Below, piece by piece: positions 47,222-58,938 of a stretch of DNA of 64,000 nt; the stretch's first letter is position 1, and each line of letters begins with the position of its first letter. Source of the stretch: Trichuris trichiura (Eukaryota > Nematoda > Enoplea > Trichinellida > Trichuridae); contig JBAJFE010000023.1 in NCBI GenBank assembly GCA_037903355.1, positions 248,001-312,000 on the forward strand, given 5' to 3'. The translations under genes and the position numbers were made by a program. The notes beneath the pieces are model-generated. The model did not search any database. It saw only the letters and a program-made list of their open reading frames with translations, and was not told the origin of the DNA.

Positions 47222-47566
47222 ATGCGGGATGCGACAAGCTACCCGTTCGTCATCTTCTTTCCTCGACTTGAAGAACTCACGCACACACGCGTACACAATA
47301 GCTGCCGCCGCTCTCGTAAAGGTTACGTAATTAAACGAAGATGTATTCTTAAAATGGACCATTCGGATGAACGCATATTGAGCAATGAGAATGCGGATGA
47401 TTTTAGGCATCTCAGCGCAATTTGTCAAAGACAAATCCAGCCGGCTTTTTTCTCCAACGTGTCAACTGCAGGTAGATGGATGTTCATCATAGTCGGCAGT
47501 TTGGTTGAACACCTATTTCAACCCCAACGAGCACATCCCAACGGAGAAAAGAAAGCCAACGAATGA
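47222..47566 (+). CDS. Possible 114-aa protein, unrecognised
   Basis: Open frame from ATG (MRDATSYPFVIFFPRLEEL) to TGA with an acidic middle (MDHSDERILSNENADDF) and a hydrophobic stretch (WMFIIVGSLVEHLF). No family or splice support. The opposite strand is also open over most of it. Low confidence. Confidence 0.22.
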   Translation: MRDATSYPFVIFFPRLEELTHTRVHNSCRRSRKGYVIKRRCILKMDHSDERILSNENADDFRHLSAICQRQIQPAFFSNVSTAGRWMFIIVGSLVEHLFQPQRAHPNGEKKANE

Positions 47567-50429
47567 CATCACCCAACTTTTCACTATTGCGTAATCTGCC
47601 CGTCATTATCGTCACTTACACAGCGTAAAAGCGAACCCATTTTTGCCAATGGGAACAGTTGGAAAACTTATTCTCTTCCTGCAATATCCCGAATACAATG
47701 ACAACATCATCATCATCCTCGCAGGTGAGCAGGTCCGTATTCTAATAGCTGCATTAAACGCAACTCTGAGCCGTTGATCGTAGTCATAGCTTCCTTTTCA
47801 AAAGTTTTTCAAGAAGCCGCAGTTTGTTCGGCTCTCTTAAAAAAGGCGGTAAGCTATGGCGTCCTTAAAGGCATTAAAGTAGGTACAATTGTCGAAAAAA
47901 GCTGCAACCACGAACAGCGGCTCAGAGGTGCTTGTTACAACATCAAATAAACCTTTTCAGGTACTTCATACCTTAAAATCGCCTAGTTTTAAAATTCTTA
48001 TTTACAAGACGAACGTAAAGCTTTCTCTATCCATTGTCGACGTGCCTAAGACATCTAAACGCGCTACATTTCAATAAGCATCCTATTCATGCATCTTTTA
48101 CGTTGGAGAGGATTCGGGCAAGTTGTTATTGCGTAAAAATATTCCAAAAGCTTTTTCGTCCAATCAAAAGTAGTCAACAGCCAAAAAAGGAAGAAATAAT
48201 TAGCATATAATCAACGTAACAATTTCTTTTACTTTTTTGCTATAACAGCTTGGAGAAACGCTATTTTCGAACTACTCAACCAACGAAAAGTAGATACAAT
48301 ACTTTAAAAAATATGTCTTTAAATAAACTTTTCCCAACAACGTATATGGTTGAGCACGTAGCATTAAATCAATGAACCACCCGCAAACGAGCTCTATGCT
48401 TAATAGAGAATTCTTATTTAAAAAAAAATACAGCGTACAGTTAGACAATTAAAAAATGAGGGCTAAACGAATGTCAAATAGCTTTTCAACTGAGCATATA
48501 TATACATATAGGCGAATCGGTGGAGCAAAAGCCGGCAAACGTGTACGCAAGCGTTTCTTAGCATTCATAATTTGCATATTAATTCACTTACAACGTAGAC
48601 GACGTCGCGCAGTCCCGAACCATTTATTTACTCAATGAATTACAAGCAATCGTCCTTATGCAATAACTTGGGGATAAGAATGGAAGGAGAGAGAGAGGGG
48701 GATGAGGGTTTTGGTCGCTCCGTCAAAACAGATAGCACCGGAAGGTTTCGATCGACTTATTTATACGGACAAAGAGCTGCTACGCGTAGTTGAGCGAAAT
48801 AACATCTCAAAGCAGCTATCAATAGCTAATGAGACAACAGAAAGAGGAAAGGAGGGAAAAAAGGAGAGCGCTTTCATCTTTGTTTGGTCATAAAAGAAAG
48901 CGGCACCAAATTGTTCTTAGCGACGGAGAGTAAATTCGTTTACGACTTTATTGGTCATTAACAATCGATGCAAGACTTCATTATGTGCAAACAGCCGGTA
49001 GGAAAGAGTTGGAACGACAACAACGCTCTCCTTAGCTAAGCGTCAATGGCCAATCGGACCGGCACGACAAGCAACAGACAAAAACATTAAATCTTTGTTC
49101 CGAACCCATTACAATCATCTGTTAATGGAAGGAGAAAAGTCATAAGCAAAGTTATGAACCACTTTTATCAATGAGCGAAATGCTACGAATTGACGGAAGG
49201 CGTCGGCGGCGGCAACTCCAAGGAAACAAACGTTAACGCGCGCTTTGCAAAAGCCTCAACCGAACGGAAAGCATCATTGCGACAAGAAGCTATTGGTTCG
49301 ACTAGTTTTACTACCGATTTTAGAGCAGTGCACACACAAAGTCTGCTTGCCGGCACAACACGCAGTCGTCATACACGTGCTACATCATCTTCATAGCAGA
49401 CACGCATTGACGACGCTCCCTGTAAGCATGTGATCATCATCATCACACAAAGCTCTATTATTATTGCTCAGCTTCTTCTGCACCATCCAATTTTGTCCCG
49501 CCACTTCAGAAAATATACAACCGACTCACTGCCAATGTACGTTACGGATCTTTCTCTTTTTATTCGCTTGCACGTAGCGGGAAAATATATATAACACATT
49601 TTTTTCAAAAATTATATCTCCGCGTTTATACGCTTTTTTCCTTAGGAGGGAAAACCGAACAATTCCGCTTACCTATTAACTACATACTGCCGACTTAGTA
49701 ACTTAAGGATATTCAAAAAATGAGGCAACTAACAACCTGACGAATTTGCATAAGTTAATAGCCATTCGCTGCAAGATGTTAACATACTGGATGCCGTACA
49801 AGTTGGGCGCGAAGTATAGCCGTTACATAAAAAGGTGATTTCCATTTTGCCGGTCTAAGTTAAACATTTTCGTAGTCAACAGACAAACGCTTTTAACGCG
49901 CACGCGCGCACCGACAGCGTATTCATCCCGAATAAGGACGGATAGGATAGCGGTGAGAGCGTAAGAATAGTTGTCCAGTTCTGACAGGGGAAACCAACAA
50001 CTTTTGAACACGCAAAGGAAATCATTGCAATGGCAATGAACACTTTTTCCAACTTGACAACGCGCCCGGAAAGATACAATGAAAAAAAGAGCTTAAAAGT
50101 ATGCACGGAGAGAATACAGGTTGTGGTATACCACAGGGCCCAAAAGGAGCGCCCGGATTTTAATCCAAATGGCGCTGCGCCCCGCGCCGTCAATGTCCAC
50201 ACGGCTATAGAGTAGTTTTAAAAGAAAATTATTCACGGCAACTGACTTTTAAAACTTTTAAATTGCCTATCGCCGCCAAGCTTCATTGTTTCAACCGATC
50301 GCTGCTCTGCGCACTATCAAAATCACTTAGCCGCCATCATTCACTGCGGACATTCCGTCCGCTTTTATTGCCAATATTATATGGACACTCGAGAGAGAGA
50401 CAGAGAGAGAAGGAGAATAACAGCGCGTC
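47567..50429. other. Gene-poor spacer
   Basis: Only short frames (48456–48638, 48702–48893, 49190–49396, 50030–50215) without support. Confidence 0.4.
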
Positions 50430-50804
50430 ATGAATGGCCATAGTCGTAGATCGTCCAAACGACGACAATATCAATTGCTTCCAGTTAACTTATATCCGCC
50501 GTCCACGTTGAACTATTCGCGGCAAAGAAAAGGTGAGAAGAATATGTTAACTGCTTACCGGTTCGACACAAGTCATTTCAGCCTTCTTCTTCATGTTATA
50601 AAAAAGGAAATAATTTGCCCTGCTTCTCTGCTAACCGTTTACGCGCTAGAGAGGGAGAGTAAATATGCAAATGAATTTTATGCAAAACAGGTTCTGTTTG
50701 CGAAGCTGTCCCGAAGCTTTCGCGCCGTGAAAGCTAGCAACAATACATCTCCTATGCGACTGCCCAAAATGAAAGAAAGGAAAAGTCGAAAAGCCTATTA
50801 TTGA
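50430..50804 (+). CDS. Possible 124-aa basic protein
   Basis: Open frame from ATG (MNGHSRRSSKRRQYQLL) to TGA. It is basic at both ends (MKERKSRKAYY). A GTGAGA at 50532 and an ACAG at 50690 could bound an intron, giving a shorter product. A GA-rich tract lies just upstream at 50388–50415. No family recognised. Confidence 0.28.
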   Translation: MNGHSRRSSKRRQYQLLPVNLYPPSTLNYSRQRKGEKNMLTAYRFDTSHFSLLLHVIKKEIICPASLLTVYALERESKYANEFYAKQVLFAKLSRSFRAVKASNNTSPMRLPKMKERKSRKAYY

Positions 50805-53800
50805 CGCGGGACTTCTACGCACCTACGATTTCAGCACTATTTTTGAACAGAAACTCTCCACCACCTTTTTTTGGGCAAAAAATATACGCGGTCATACCGT
50901 ACAAGGAGATGCATACGTATACTATTGCCGTATAGCCTATAACCTATTCGTATTTTTAAGAAATATTATAAGGTGGCTGTAGGAGGTAGTCGTAAACTCA
51001 CATTTACTTTCCAATGGGACCTTTGACCTTATTAGGCTTCCAGTTAGACTACGGTTGAAGAGACGCCTCAACATAAGCGGGACAAAGCTAATTCGAGATT
51101 CTCGGGTTTAACTGACGATGGAATCTTTCTTTTGTCTCCGCTTAAGACGCTCCGCATAAATTATTACGTCGTCAGTATATACTGTCTACCCGGTCAGGCA
51201 AAGAAGTGAAATGGGCTACGACATCCCTGCAGGATCTCAATTTATCATTGAGAATAGCTGCCCTAAATGGGCATATATATATATAAACCGCATCTTGACC
51301 TGAAGGCATTTTTATTCTTGTCATCTACGCCCCCGCAAACCGACAGTAGCGACGCCTACGGGACAATGTCCAATTGTCGCTTATCCTACTTTGCCATAGC
51401 GTAAGCCTAAGCGAAAATATAATGAAAGTACAGCTGGCAGAGCAGCAAAAAACAAGACGTTTTGTCTCATAGGTGTCGCCACTGTCGGAATGCGGGGACA
51501 TAGGTGAGAAGTGTCGAATTAGTACTTTGCCGGTTTGCCATTAGGCACTGCACAGAATGCTTAGAAAATGCGCAAAATATTAAATGTTTTTCATTGGCTG
51601 CCTAAAACTTTTGAGCATTCTTTAAAATTTCTGATTTTACACACTTCCTACAACGCGTATATATAAAACAAAAATTTGGCCATATGTAATCGATAGGCTG
51701 CTCTTTTAGCTCTTTTATGCATAGACAGCATATTGAAAGTAGTCGACGATGGCGACTGCACGATGCATTTGAACAGATTGTCGTTTTTGCCGCCAAACGT
51801 GTCGACCAGCTGCGATGATCGCAGTTGCTAACGTTCCGGCAGACTAACCGAACAAATTCCATCGTTGATAGTGCGGCTACGGCAATTGAAATTAAAAACA
51901 ACAAATACCTTCGACTTACTTAAAAATATTCGCAAACTTTCGATGCCTAATGTACTTTAGGGACAAAAATAACGCGGAGACTGATTTCTCATTTGGACAC
52001 AGCGCCAATGTGCTGTCCGTAAGTAAAATCAAAATGGCTTATCCAAACGAGAGCTTATATTAGTTACATTGGTTGAAAGCGAATGTTGGCGGCAAGCCGA
52101 TTCGAACAATACTTTTCGCTGCAAGCGGAAAGATACAATCGCTTTCAACGCTTTATCCGTTGCGATAAGAAAAAAAAGTAACCGACCGTTTTATGGCTCA
52201 TTTAATGTTCTCAACAAAAATTCACCATCGATTCTTAAAGCGTCTTTTCGTCCGGCGAACTTGGTCTCGCATATTTTGCCGAACGATCGTGAAGACTCAT
52301 TATTACGACTCGTCCGAGTGTGCATTGCGTGCAACATCAATTAGAATAGTCGTCCGAAGAGAATTACATCCACACAATGCTGTCGCGCGTTTCAATGAGC
52401 GCGAAAGTGGTCAACCAATCGCAACAGGAAAGCGGCAATGATGCCCTATTTTGTCCCTATTATATCCGCGTACCATCGGCTCATCGTCGTCGTGTCAACG
52501 ATGAATTACGAATGGCCAATAACCGTTTAAGGCGGGAAATTTATTAACGATCAGGAAATTTTTGAAAGAGAACATTCAACATACTGCTTTGACGATTTTC
52601 GAGAGATGGAGATAATGGAATGTCAGGAATGCTGCTGCTTTGCATAATTCATGACCTGCAATCATGCAGCGACCAAACGAAAGCTATAGCCCAAAAACAA
52701 ACAGTATCAGATTTGTTCCCGCGCTTTTGATGGAAGAACATTTTGACCATAGTTCTTTTATAACTATTCTCTTGTCAAGAACATAATCTATCAAAAGGAC
52801 TACACAGACGCTATTTCTCTGTCTCTTTTTAGCTTTTAGTTTCGTAGAGAAAAATAAGAATTATTACAACGTCCTCTTGCCGCACAGTATAATTACTTTC
52901 TTGCATGTATATGTTGTACGCATCTTAGATTTGACATACTGTACAAGAATAAGACTATTTCAGCTTTAATAGGCTCAAGCTTTCCCACCCGCCGCTAAAC
53001 ATAAGTTTTTCAATCATTTTAACCAAACCGGACGGATAGTATACAATCTTTTCCATATACGGGAAAATCGTAAGCGCCACTACGTCTTTATACGAACCGA
53101 GACAAAAATCAATCAAGTTTGAAGTTAAAATTTTGACCATCGCTTCTAACGAGACCTGAACCTCCACGCGCCAGAAGTATACGGATAATTTCTATAACAG
53201 CAAGTTGGGGCGAACCTTACTTCCTTATAAGGTAATTGCGGATTACTTGAAAAAGCCGCAATTACGACAAGGTGCGGTTGCGAAAATTTTCCGCGATTGT
53301 ATTTCGAATTTTCCCCTCCGTTTTTCAACTTCCTTTCCCCCAAAATAGCCGAAATATCCGGCCGTTCATGACCGGCGCTGATCGTACCAACAGATGGTTG
53401 GATAAAAACTTCCCGCCGGAGCGCGAAAGTTCGAATCCCGAATAGACCGAAATTTCAAATATACTCGTATTGTCAAGCGGGAAAAAATATATCAACGACC
53501 GGAAATCGTTGGCGCTGGTTTAGCTTCCGAAAGAACAAGTTTCGGGATTGACAGGAAGCCTAAACAAACGGAAATCCCGAAAGTCAATTTTCAGGTAAAT
53601 TTCGAAAACGCTTAAGTCAAACGGCTCTCCTGTGACCGTTTTGTATACTCGCAGTGTTGCTAATTGGAAAATACCTTTTGGCCATGAAGGTATCCTTTCG
53701 CATCTGCGCGGATGAGCTTCGAGGCTACTTAGTTCCCTTTACTTTTTCCTTTTTCGGGATTTCGGCTTGTTCAGGAATCCCGCCTATTGATCAACTTATC

Positions 53801-54134
53801 CTTTCGAAATTTAATCCCGCGCAAAAAAACACCGGCCGTTCGAATATTTTTTCCTACTCGAAATATCGGTCTATTCGGGATTCGAAGTTTTAAAACCGTC
53901 TAACTATGGTTTAACCGGCTTAAACTGCTACCGTAAATCTTTAAATCAATGCTAGTAATGTCTTCTTTTTTTACCTTACAAAAAAAGTAAGAAGAATATG
54001 TAAATGTTTGTATTTAATTTTTGTGTTCATTCAGGTAAGTGAACTATGACGCGCAGGGCGAAAACGACTTGTACAACAACAACATCAGCTTTGGCCACTG
54101 ATCGTAGCGACAAAAACTTTAAGCCGAATTAATT
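50805..54134. other. Gene-poor spacer with a TTCGGGATT-rich part
   Basis: No gene recognised. A minus-strand frame at 52955–53167 (KDVVALTIFPYMEKIVYY) looks protein-like but has no other support. From about 53430 to 53890 the word TTCGGGATT or its complement, sometimes shortened to AATCCCG, recurs seven times. Confidence 0.45.
53430..53890. repeat. Cluster of TTCGGGATT / AATCCCGAA words
   Basis: Words at about 53435, 53539, 53570, 53753, 53773, 53813 and 53872, in both orientations and with irregular spacing. The same word occurs alone at about 36866, 43564, 45179 and 54716. It may be an eroded interspersed repeat. Confidence 0.6.
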
Positions 54135-56152
54135 ATGAATGAAGTGGCTAATTCATTCACAAATCTTACGTCACTTATAACGACGGGCAATGGTAGCTCC
54201 GATATGGAATTCGACGTCATTATCGACCTGCTAACTTTGGCCTGCGCTCCGCCTACGGTGATGTTTAACGCTTTGGTATTGTACATTGCATTGCGTTATG
54301 TCAACTTGCAACAACGTCTCAATCAACGTTTCGTCGTCAGTATGACAGTATCGGATCTATTGTACGGCATAGTGTACATGAGCACAAGAATGTATAATCA
54401 ACTTATTCCACGCTGGCTATGCGGTCCCTACTATATGACCCTATGGGCGTGCCAGATTGGTTCCGTTGTATTTCTACTACTGCTCAACATCGACAAATAC
54501 ATAAGCATTCGCTATCCGCTCCAGTATCCATGTATAGCTACGAAAAGGACCGTCACTTTGCAGGTACGATAGTTTTTTCTATTTTTTCAACTTATCTCAA
54601 CTCAATATCCTTTGCAAACACCTAAATATGCCTTAATGTAAACTTCAGCGCTCGTTTACAAAGCATGGTGTTTTATAATTGGTTTTTAGTAAGGTTAAAA
54701 AATTTACGGGTACTTTTCGGGATTGGAAAAATAATTCATTAGGCGCTAACTAAAGCAAATGCCCCACCCTCGTTAAACAATAGTAAATCTTCAAAATACA
54801 TAAATAAAAACAACAAAAGAACACCCATCAGTCTTACTGATAACGAATGGATGGAGAATAGAACGTAAAAAGTCTTGTGCTACGTCGTCTAATTGGTAAA
54901 TTTTACAGCGACGGAAAAAAAATAAGACAGATTAACGACAGCAGCTGACTTTTACTCGTAAACAAAGAAAAAACGCTAAAGACAAAGCACTTCCAAAAAT
55001 AAACTTTTAGAAATTGGGTCTTTTTTAAACGGAGACATTCTTGAAGTCCCGTCCGCGTCAAATGTTTCACCTTTCATAAGAGCAAGTATCCCGCCCGTAT
55101 ACTATCTTACAATAAAGGTGATATCCAAACGATTGGAAGCATTTTTGACTATTTGGACGTAAAAGTATTCGACTTTGTTGTTGGGGACCTAAATCAGGCA
55201 AAAAACTTTTTTTTAAAAAATATTACACAAAATATGCGTTACCGTGTTTTGCAGTGTCGCCATTGACAACTATACTTAGTAGTCATTGATATAATGATTT
55301 ACTTAGGTGGCCATTGTTTGGTTATCCATCTTTCTATACTGTCTGCTGTCGTTCTACTGCGGTGCTGTGCACTACGACGAGGATTCATTATTCGAGTGCA
55401 GCGTTCAAGTGGAACCAATTTTTTACATTCTAATGCTTCTACTATGCTACATGGCGCCGCTGCTCTCCTCCATATCCATTAGTATCTACATTGCGTGGAA
55501 AGTCCACCAAAGGCCAAAGCATTGCCAAAGGATGAACCGGTTAAGGTTAAATGGCGCGAAAACAAAAAGACGAATGGTAAAACGAATATTCTTCGTCTTC
55601 ATTTCAACCATTTGGACTACTATTACATTCCTGCCGTACAGAATTGGCCTATCCGTTTTCTACTTGTGTCAATGGTATCACATGAAGGAAGATGCATCCC
55701 ACCAACTAATGCTGGACGAGTTAATTATTCACATTTTTTTCTTCTTCTTCTTCCCATATCTATGCCTGCATGCTGGATATGGAGTCCCTAGTTACCGCGC
55801 TAAATGATTTGAAATCTTACGCGAGAAATTTTTCAGAGATAACATCTGCAAAACCCCGGCAACCGAAATCGCCATATCAATATTCTTATGCATGCTACCG
55901 CTTGGTGCCGTTGGCAATCCGTTGGTCACAATCTTTACGCAAAACACGTATCGACTACGCGCTTTGTCCATATGGTCGTCCGTAAAGCAGTGCAATTTTT
56001 TTAAACGCTACGCGGAGTTGCCGCCCGGAAATGGAAACCACCAAAATTGGATTGCGGAAAAGAAGCGCCAAAAGAAATCGGACGAACCCACTCCGCCGGC
56101 AGACGGAAAGTCAGCGGGAGACAAAGGTGCTACTAGATTGAATGCCGCATAG
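54135..56152 (+). CDS. Rhodopsin-like G-protein-coupled receptor, 3 exons, 385 aa
   Basis: Plasma-membrane receptor. Exons 54135–54563, 55307–55719 and 55837–56152 join in phases 0 and 2 (CAG|GTACGA … TTAG|GTGGCC; GACGA|GTTAAT … TTTCAG|AGAT). Seven hydrophobic helices are seen: VMFNALVLYIAL (1), VVSMTVSDLLYGIVY (2), IGSVVFLLLLNIDKY (3), AIVWLSIFLYCLLSF (4), FYILMLLLCYMAPLL (5), IFFVFISTIWTTITFLPY (6) and FLCMLPLGAVGNPLVTIF (7). N-linked sites (NLT, NGS) lie in the N-terminus. The disulfide pair is likely Cys in LCGPYY and Cys in FECSV. The DRY motif reads DKY and NPxxY reads NPLVTIF, both atypical. The C-terminal tail is Lys- and Pro-rich. The ligand cannot be told. The 743-bp first intron is long. 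Confidence 0.85.
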
Positions 56153-58161
56153 GCAAGTGTATAAACGAACGAAAAATAAATATTCGTTATTTCTACAAAT
56201 TGTATTTGCATACTACGACCGCAAGTTGTAAAATACGCAATGCTGAAAGTCTTTTTTTTTATAAGGTCAACAACGCTATCGAAAATTGCGTGAAAAGTTA
56301 AAGTTTTCCATCTACGAACAGCACGAGAGATTACTGTAGTTCAATATAAACAAAACGTAGGTACCTTAAAGAGAAATCAACTCAAAACCCCTAAAATCAA
56401 GCAATACGTCTAAAATATCAATAGCGTTTGAACATTGTTGGCTGATTGTACAGAGAGTTATGCAAGTGATTCGAAGATGCTTTTGGCACACTGCCAACCC
56501 TTAGCAGCTTACGCGGAGGCACAAACTACTTGAGGCACTTTGAAACAATAATTATTGCTTAAATTGTTACTCCCTTTGACTGTTTGAAAGTTGGAAAACT
56601 CTACACACAAGTTCTCGCGCTCGAAAGACGTATGAACACGGGAAAATGAAGGCCGTAATAATTAACCGCAGAAAGTCAGAGTACGATTATATTAAAATGG
56701 AAGATCGAAATTGCAGCTCAATGCAAGAGTAATAAAAAAATTACTTACCGTAAACGACGTGGTATATTGTCTCTTCGTGCTTCTTTTTTCACCAATATCA
56801 AAACGGCAAAACTGATGGAACGACTTGAGAATGTCGACGTTAAATTCTTGTAGACATTGTGGATTTGTTTAACGCCACTTGACAATGTTCCCAACCGCAT
56901 TTTTCAGGCTGCAAGCTGAAGTAAAAACGAGTAAGAATAGCCTTGCAAAGGAGTTGAAAACGACATCGTTGCGGAAAAGTCAAAATGCAAAAGCGAGGTG
57001 CAAAACAAGTTGTAAGAAAAAAATAAAAAAATACACAGGAAAACTTGATTACGGGCCCAAAAACGGCAAAAGAGTCCCCCGAAAAACGAGGACGTAATAT
57101 TATAACCTGCAAGTCAAACAGTTACAGTAAAGCGCGGATTGCGATTGCGACTACGCAAAAATGCGTAAATGCGCATTTATAATCGTGCCCTGTTATGAAA
57201 GGTTTTAAAATAGTATAATTTTTTTTGCAACTTGGCAAGACGGATCCCGTTATCGAATGTGACAAGCTGGCAAAGGATCCCAGCCTCGCGTTGCAGAAAA
57301 AGGCTCTGCGCTCCATTTTTATAGCTGCACATGCTCAGCCAACAAATTTGACAATTTGCATATATCCGCAAGAAGCAAGATTTACAAATACGGCTTTAAA
57401 TTAGGGTCTTGTCGGTTATGCGCCCCTACATCTAAGATATGCAGGTACATTTCTGTTATACTTGCAGTTAGTCTGTTCTACCTTTACTAGCAAGCTAGCC
57501 GCCTGTCCTGTTCTATTTTTTATCTAAGCCTACGACAAAATAAATGCCTTACGTTTAGGCTTAGCTTAAGGAAAGGCAGAAAAAGATTTCTGGTAACCTA
57601 CAGTATGACGATAGTGCGTATAATCAAAAGCAGCCGAGTTTTTCAATACCTATCCTGCTCATTTCGTTGCAGTGAGTCTCTAGCAGCATTCGGAAAGCAA
57701 CAGGGAAAGGTTAAAGCTTTTAAAATCAAAAAAACGTTTTGGCACATTTCATCTTGCTGGATGGCCTTTCGCGGGTCGTTTTCCTAGCAGTACTCGTCCA
57801 ACTGACGACTATTCACTTAAAGCAACGCAAATATGGTCGTACAATTTTTACAATTGACGTTCATTCGATAAACGTTTCTTTAGGCAACTATTCAAGGTGG
57901 GAGATCATTTCCCTTGGAACAAAATGATCATTGAAGCGCATCAGTTGCAGATTTTATTTATTTGTGAATGGCAGCTTGCTATGAAGCCGTAAAATTTGTC
58001 CACTTTAAGGCGACCAGAAGCAAAAGTTTATTATTGCGAACAGACTTGGACAGTAATATGAGGTACAAGTATAAAAAGCGTCATAGGGATAACGTACCAC
58101 AATTTTGAAAGATTGACGCGTTCTTTTTCGAATATGCTGAGATCGAAAGTAGTAAATTCAT
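56153..58161. other. Spacer between the GPCR and Gemin2
   Basis: No gene recognised. A TACTGTAG motif at 56332–56339 and CTACAGTA at 57598–57605. Short frames at 56879–57097 (+) and 57605–57927 (+) have no support. Confidence 0.45.
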
Positions 58162-58938
58162 TCAGGGATTTGTACAGTACTCGTCGCCTAAATCCTTCTG
58201 GCCAAAACAATGGGCTATAAGGCATATAAGCATAGTAATTCCGCGAGCAATCGTACCATCAGGTTCGTTGGAGAAGTGCTCTCGACGATAAGTGCGGCAA
58301 TAGCGGGCGAATTCGCGAAGCAATGCGTGACCTTCGGGTAGCATTGGCTCTTCCATTAAAATAAGCAAAGAATAAAACCAGCACAAGGTTGACTCGGAAA
58401 ATTTTCCTTTGCGGAGCCAGAAAAAATGAGCCTCGAAGGCGCGCAAAATTTCGCAACTATTCAAAGGTAACAGCAGAGATAGTACTGGTTCCTTAAGTTG
58501 GCCATCTTCCATTGAATGAAGCAAACGCCACGATTCCAAACTTGTATCCAACGGATGAACACCCTTTTCTAATGCGCCACTTTTCCGACCCAAAATTCGA
58601 AGTTCCTTTATCCGTTCTTTGAAAGCAACAAAAAAGTTGACAAGAGCTTCAACCGAGTCGGGCGCTAAGGCGAACTTCCTATCCGACGAAAGGACGTAAC
58701 GTTCTTGACGTACAAAAATTGTCTGCCGGGAACGAGCACCATTAACTAATAATTCCTTGGCTACTGGAACCGCCGACAATTTTCTTCGCTCGGCAACGAC
58801 CATTCGAAGATAATGCTCGCTAGTCTTCGGCGCTTCGGTAACGTCGACCGAATCCAAATTATTCAAGTCAACTTCGAAACATGCTTTTCCCAACGGTACA
58901 TCTTCGTCCGTATCGGAATCCGCGTCAAATTTATACAT
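58162..58938 (-). CDS. GEMIN2: Gemin2 (SMN-complex subunit), single exon
   Basis: Gemin2 clasps the Sm proteins in the SMN complex during snRNP assembly (known). An uninterrupted frame of 258 aa starts at ATG 58938 (MYKFDADSDTDEDVPLGKA) and ends TAG at 58162. Family matches: TSEHYLRMVVAERRKL (PQEYLRRVQ in the human protein), SLLLPLNSCEILRAFEAHFFW, WFYSLLILMEEPMLPEGHAL and the C-terminal TMLICLIAHCFGQKDLGDEY (human [20 protein letters not shown]). The central linker is shorter than in vertebrates. No intron, unlike most genes in the window. The frame is open upstream of the ATG, but no earlier ATG exists. Confidence 0.93.
   Translation of the reverse strand: MYKFDADSDTDEDVPLGKACFEVDLNNLDSVDVTEAPKTSEHYLRMVVAERRKLSAVPVAKELLVNGARSRQTIFVRQERYVLSSDRKFALAPDSVEALVNFFVAFKERIKELRILGRKSGALEKGVHPLDTSLESWRLLHSMEDGQLKEPVLSLLLPLNSCEILRAFEAHFFWLRKGKFSESTLCWFYSLLILMEEPMLPEGHALLREFARYCRTYRREHFSNEPDGTIARGITMLICLIAHCFGQKDLGDEYCTNP

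Noticed and set aside
49190..49433. Two overlapping plus-strand frames rich in His, Ser and Thr
   Set aside because: Low-complexity content, no recognisable motif, no neighbouring exon in phase.
52955..53167. Minus-strand 70-aa protein-like frame
   Set aside because: Content looks plausible but there is no ATG with context, splice chain or family match, so I left it out as a gene.
53420..53440. AGTTCGAATCCC resembling a tRNA B box
   Set aside because: No A box or cloverleaf can be drawn around it; it is part of the TTCGGGATT repeat cluster.
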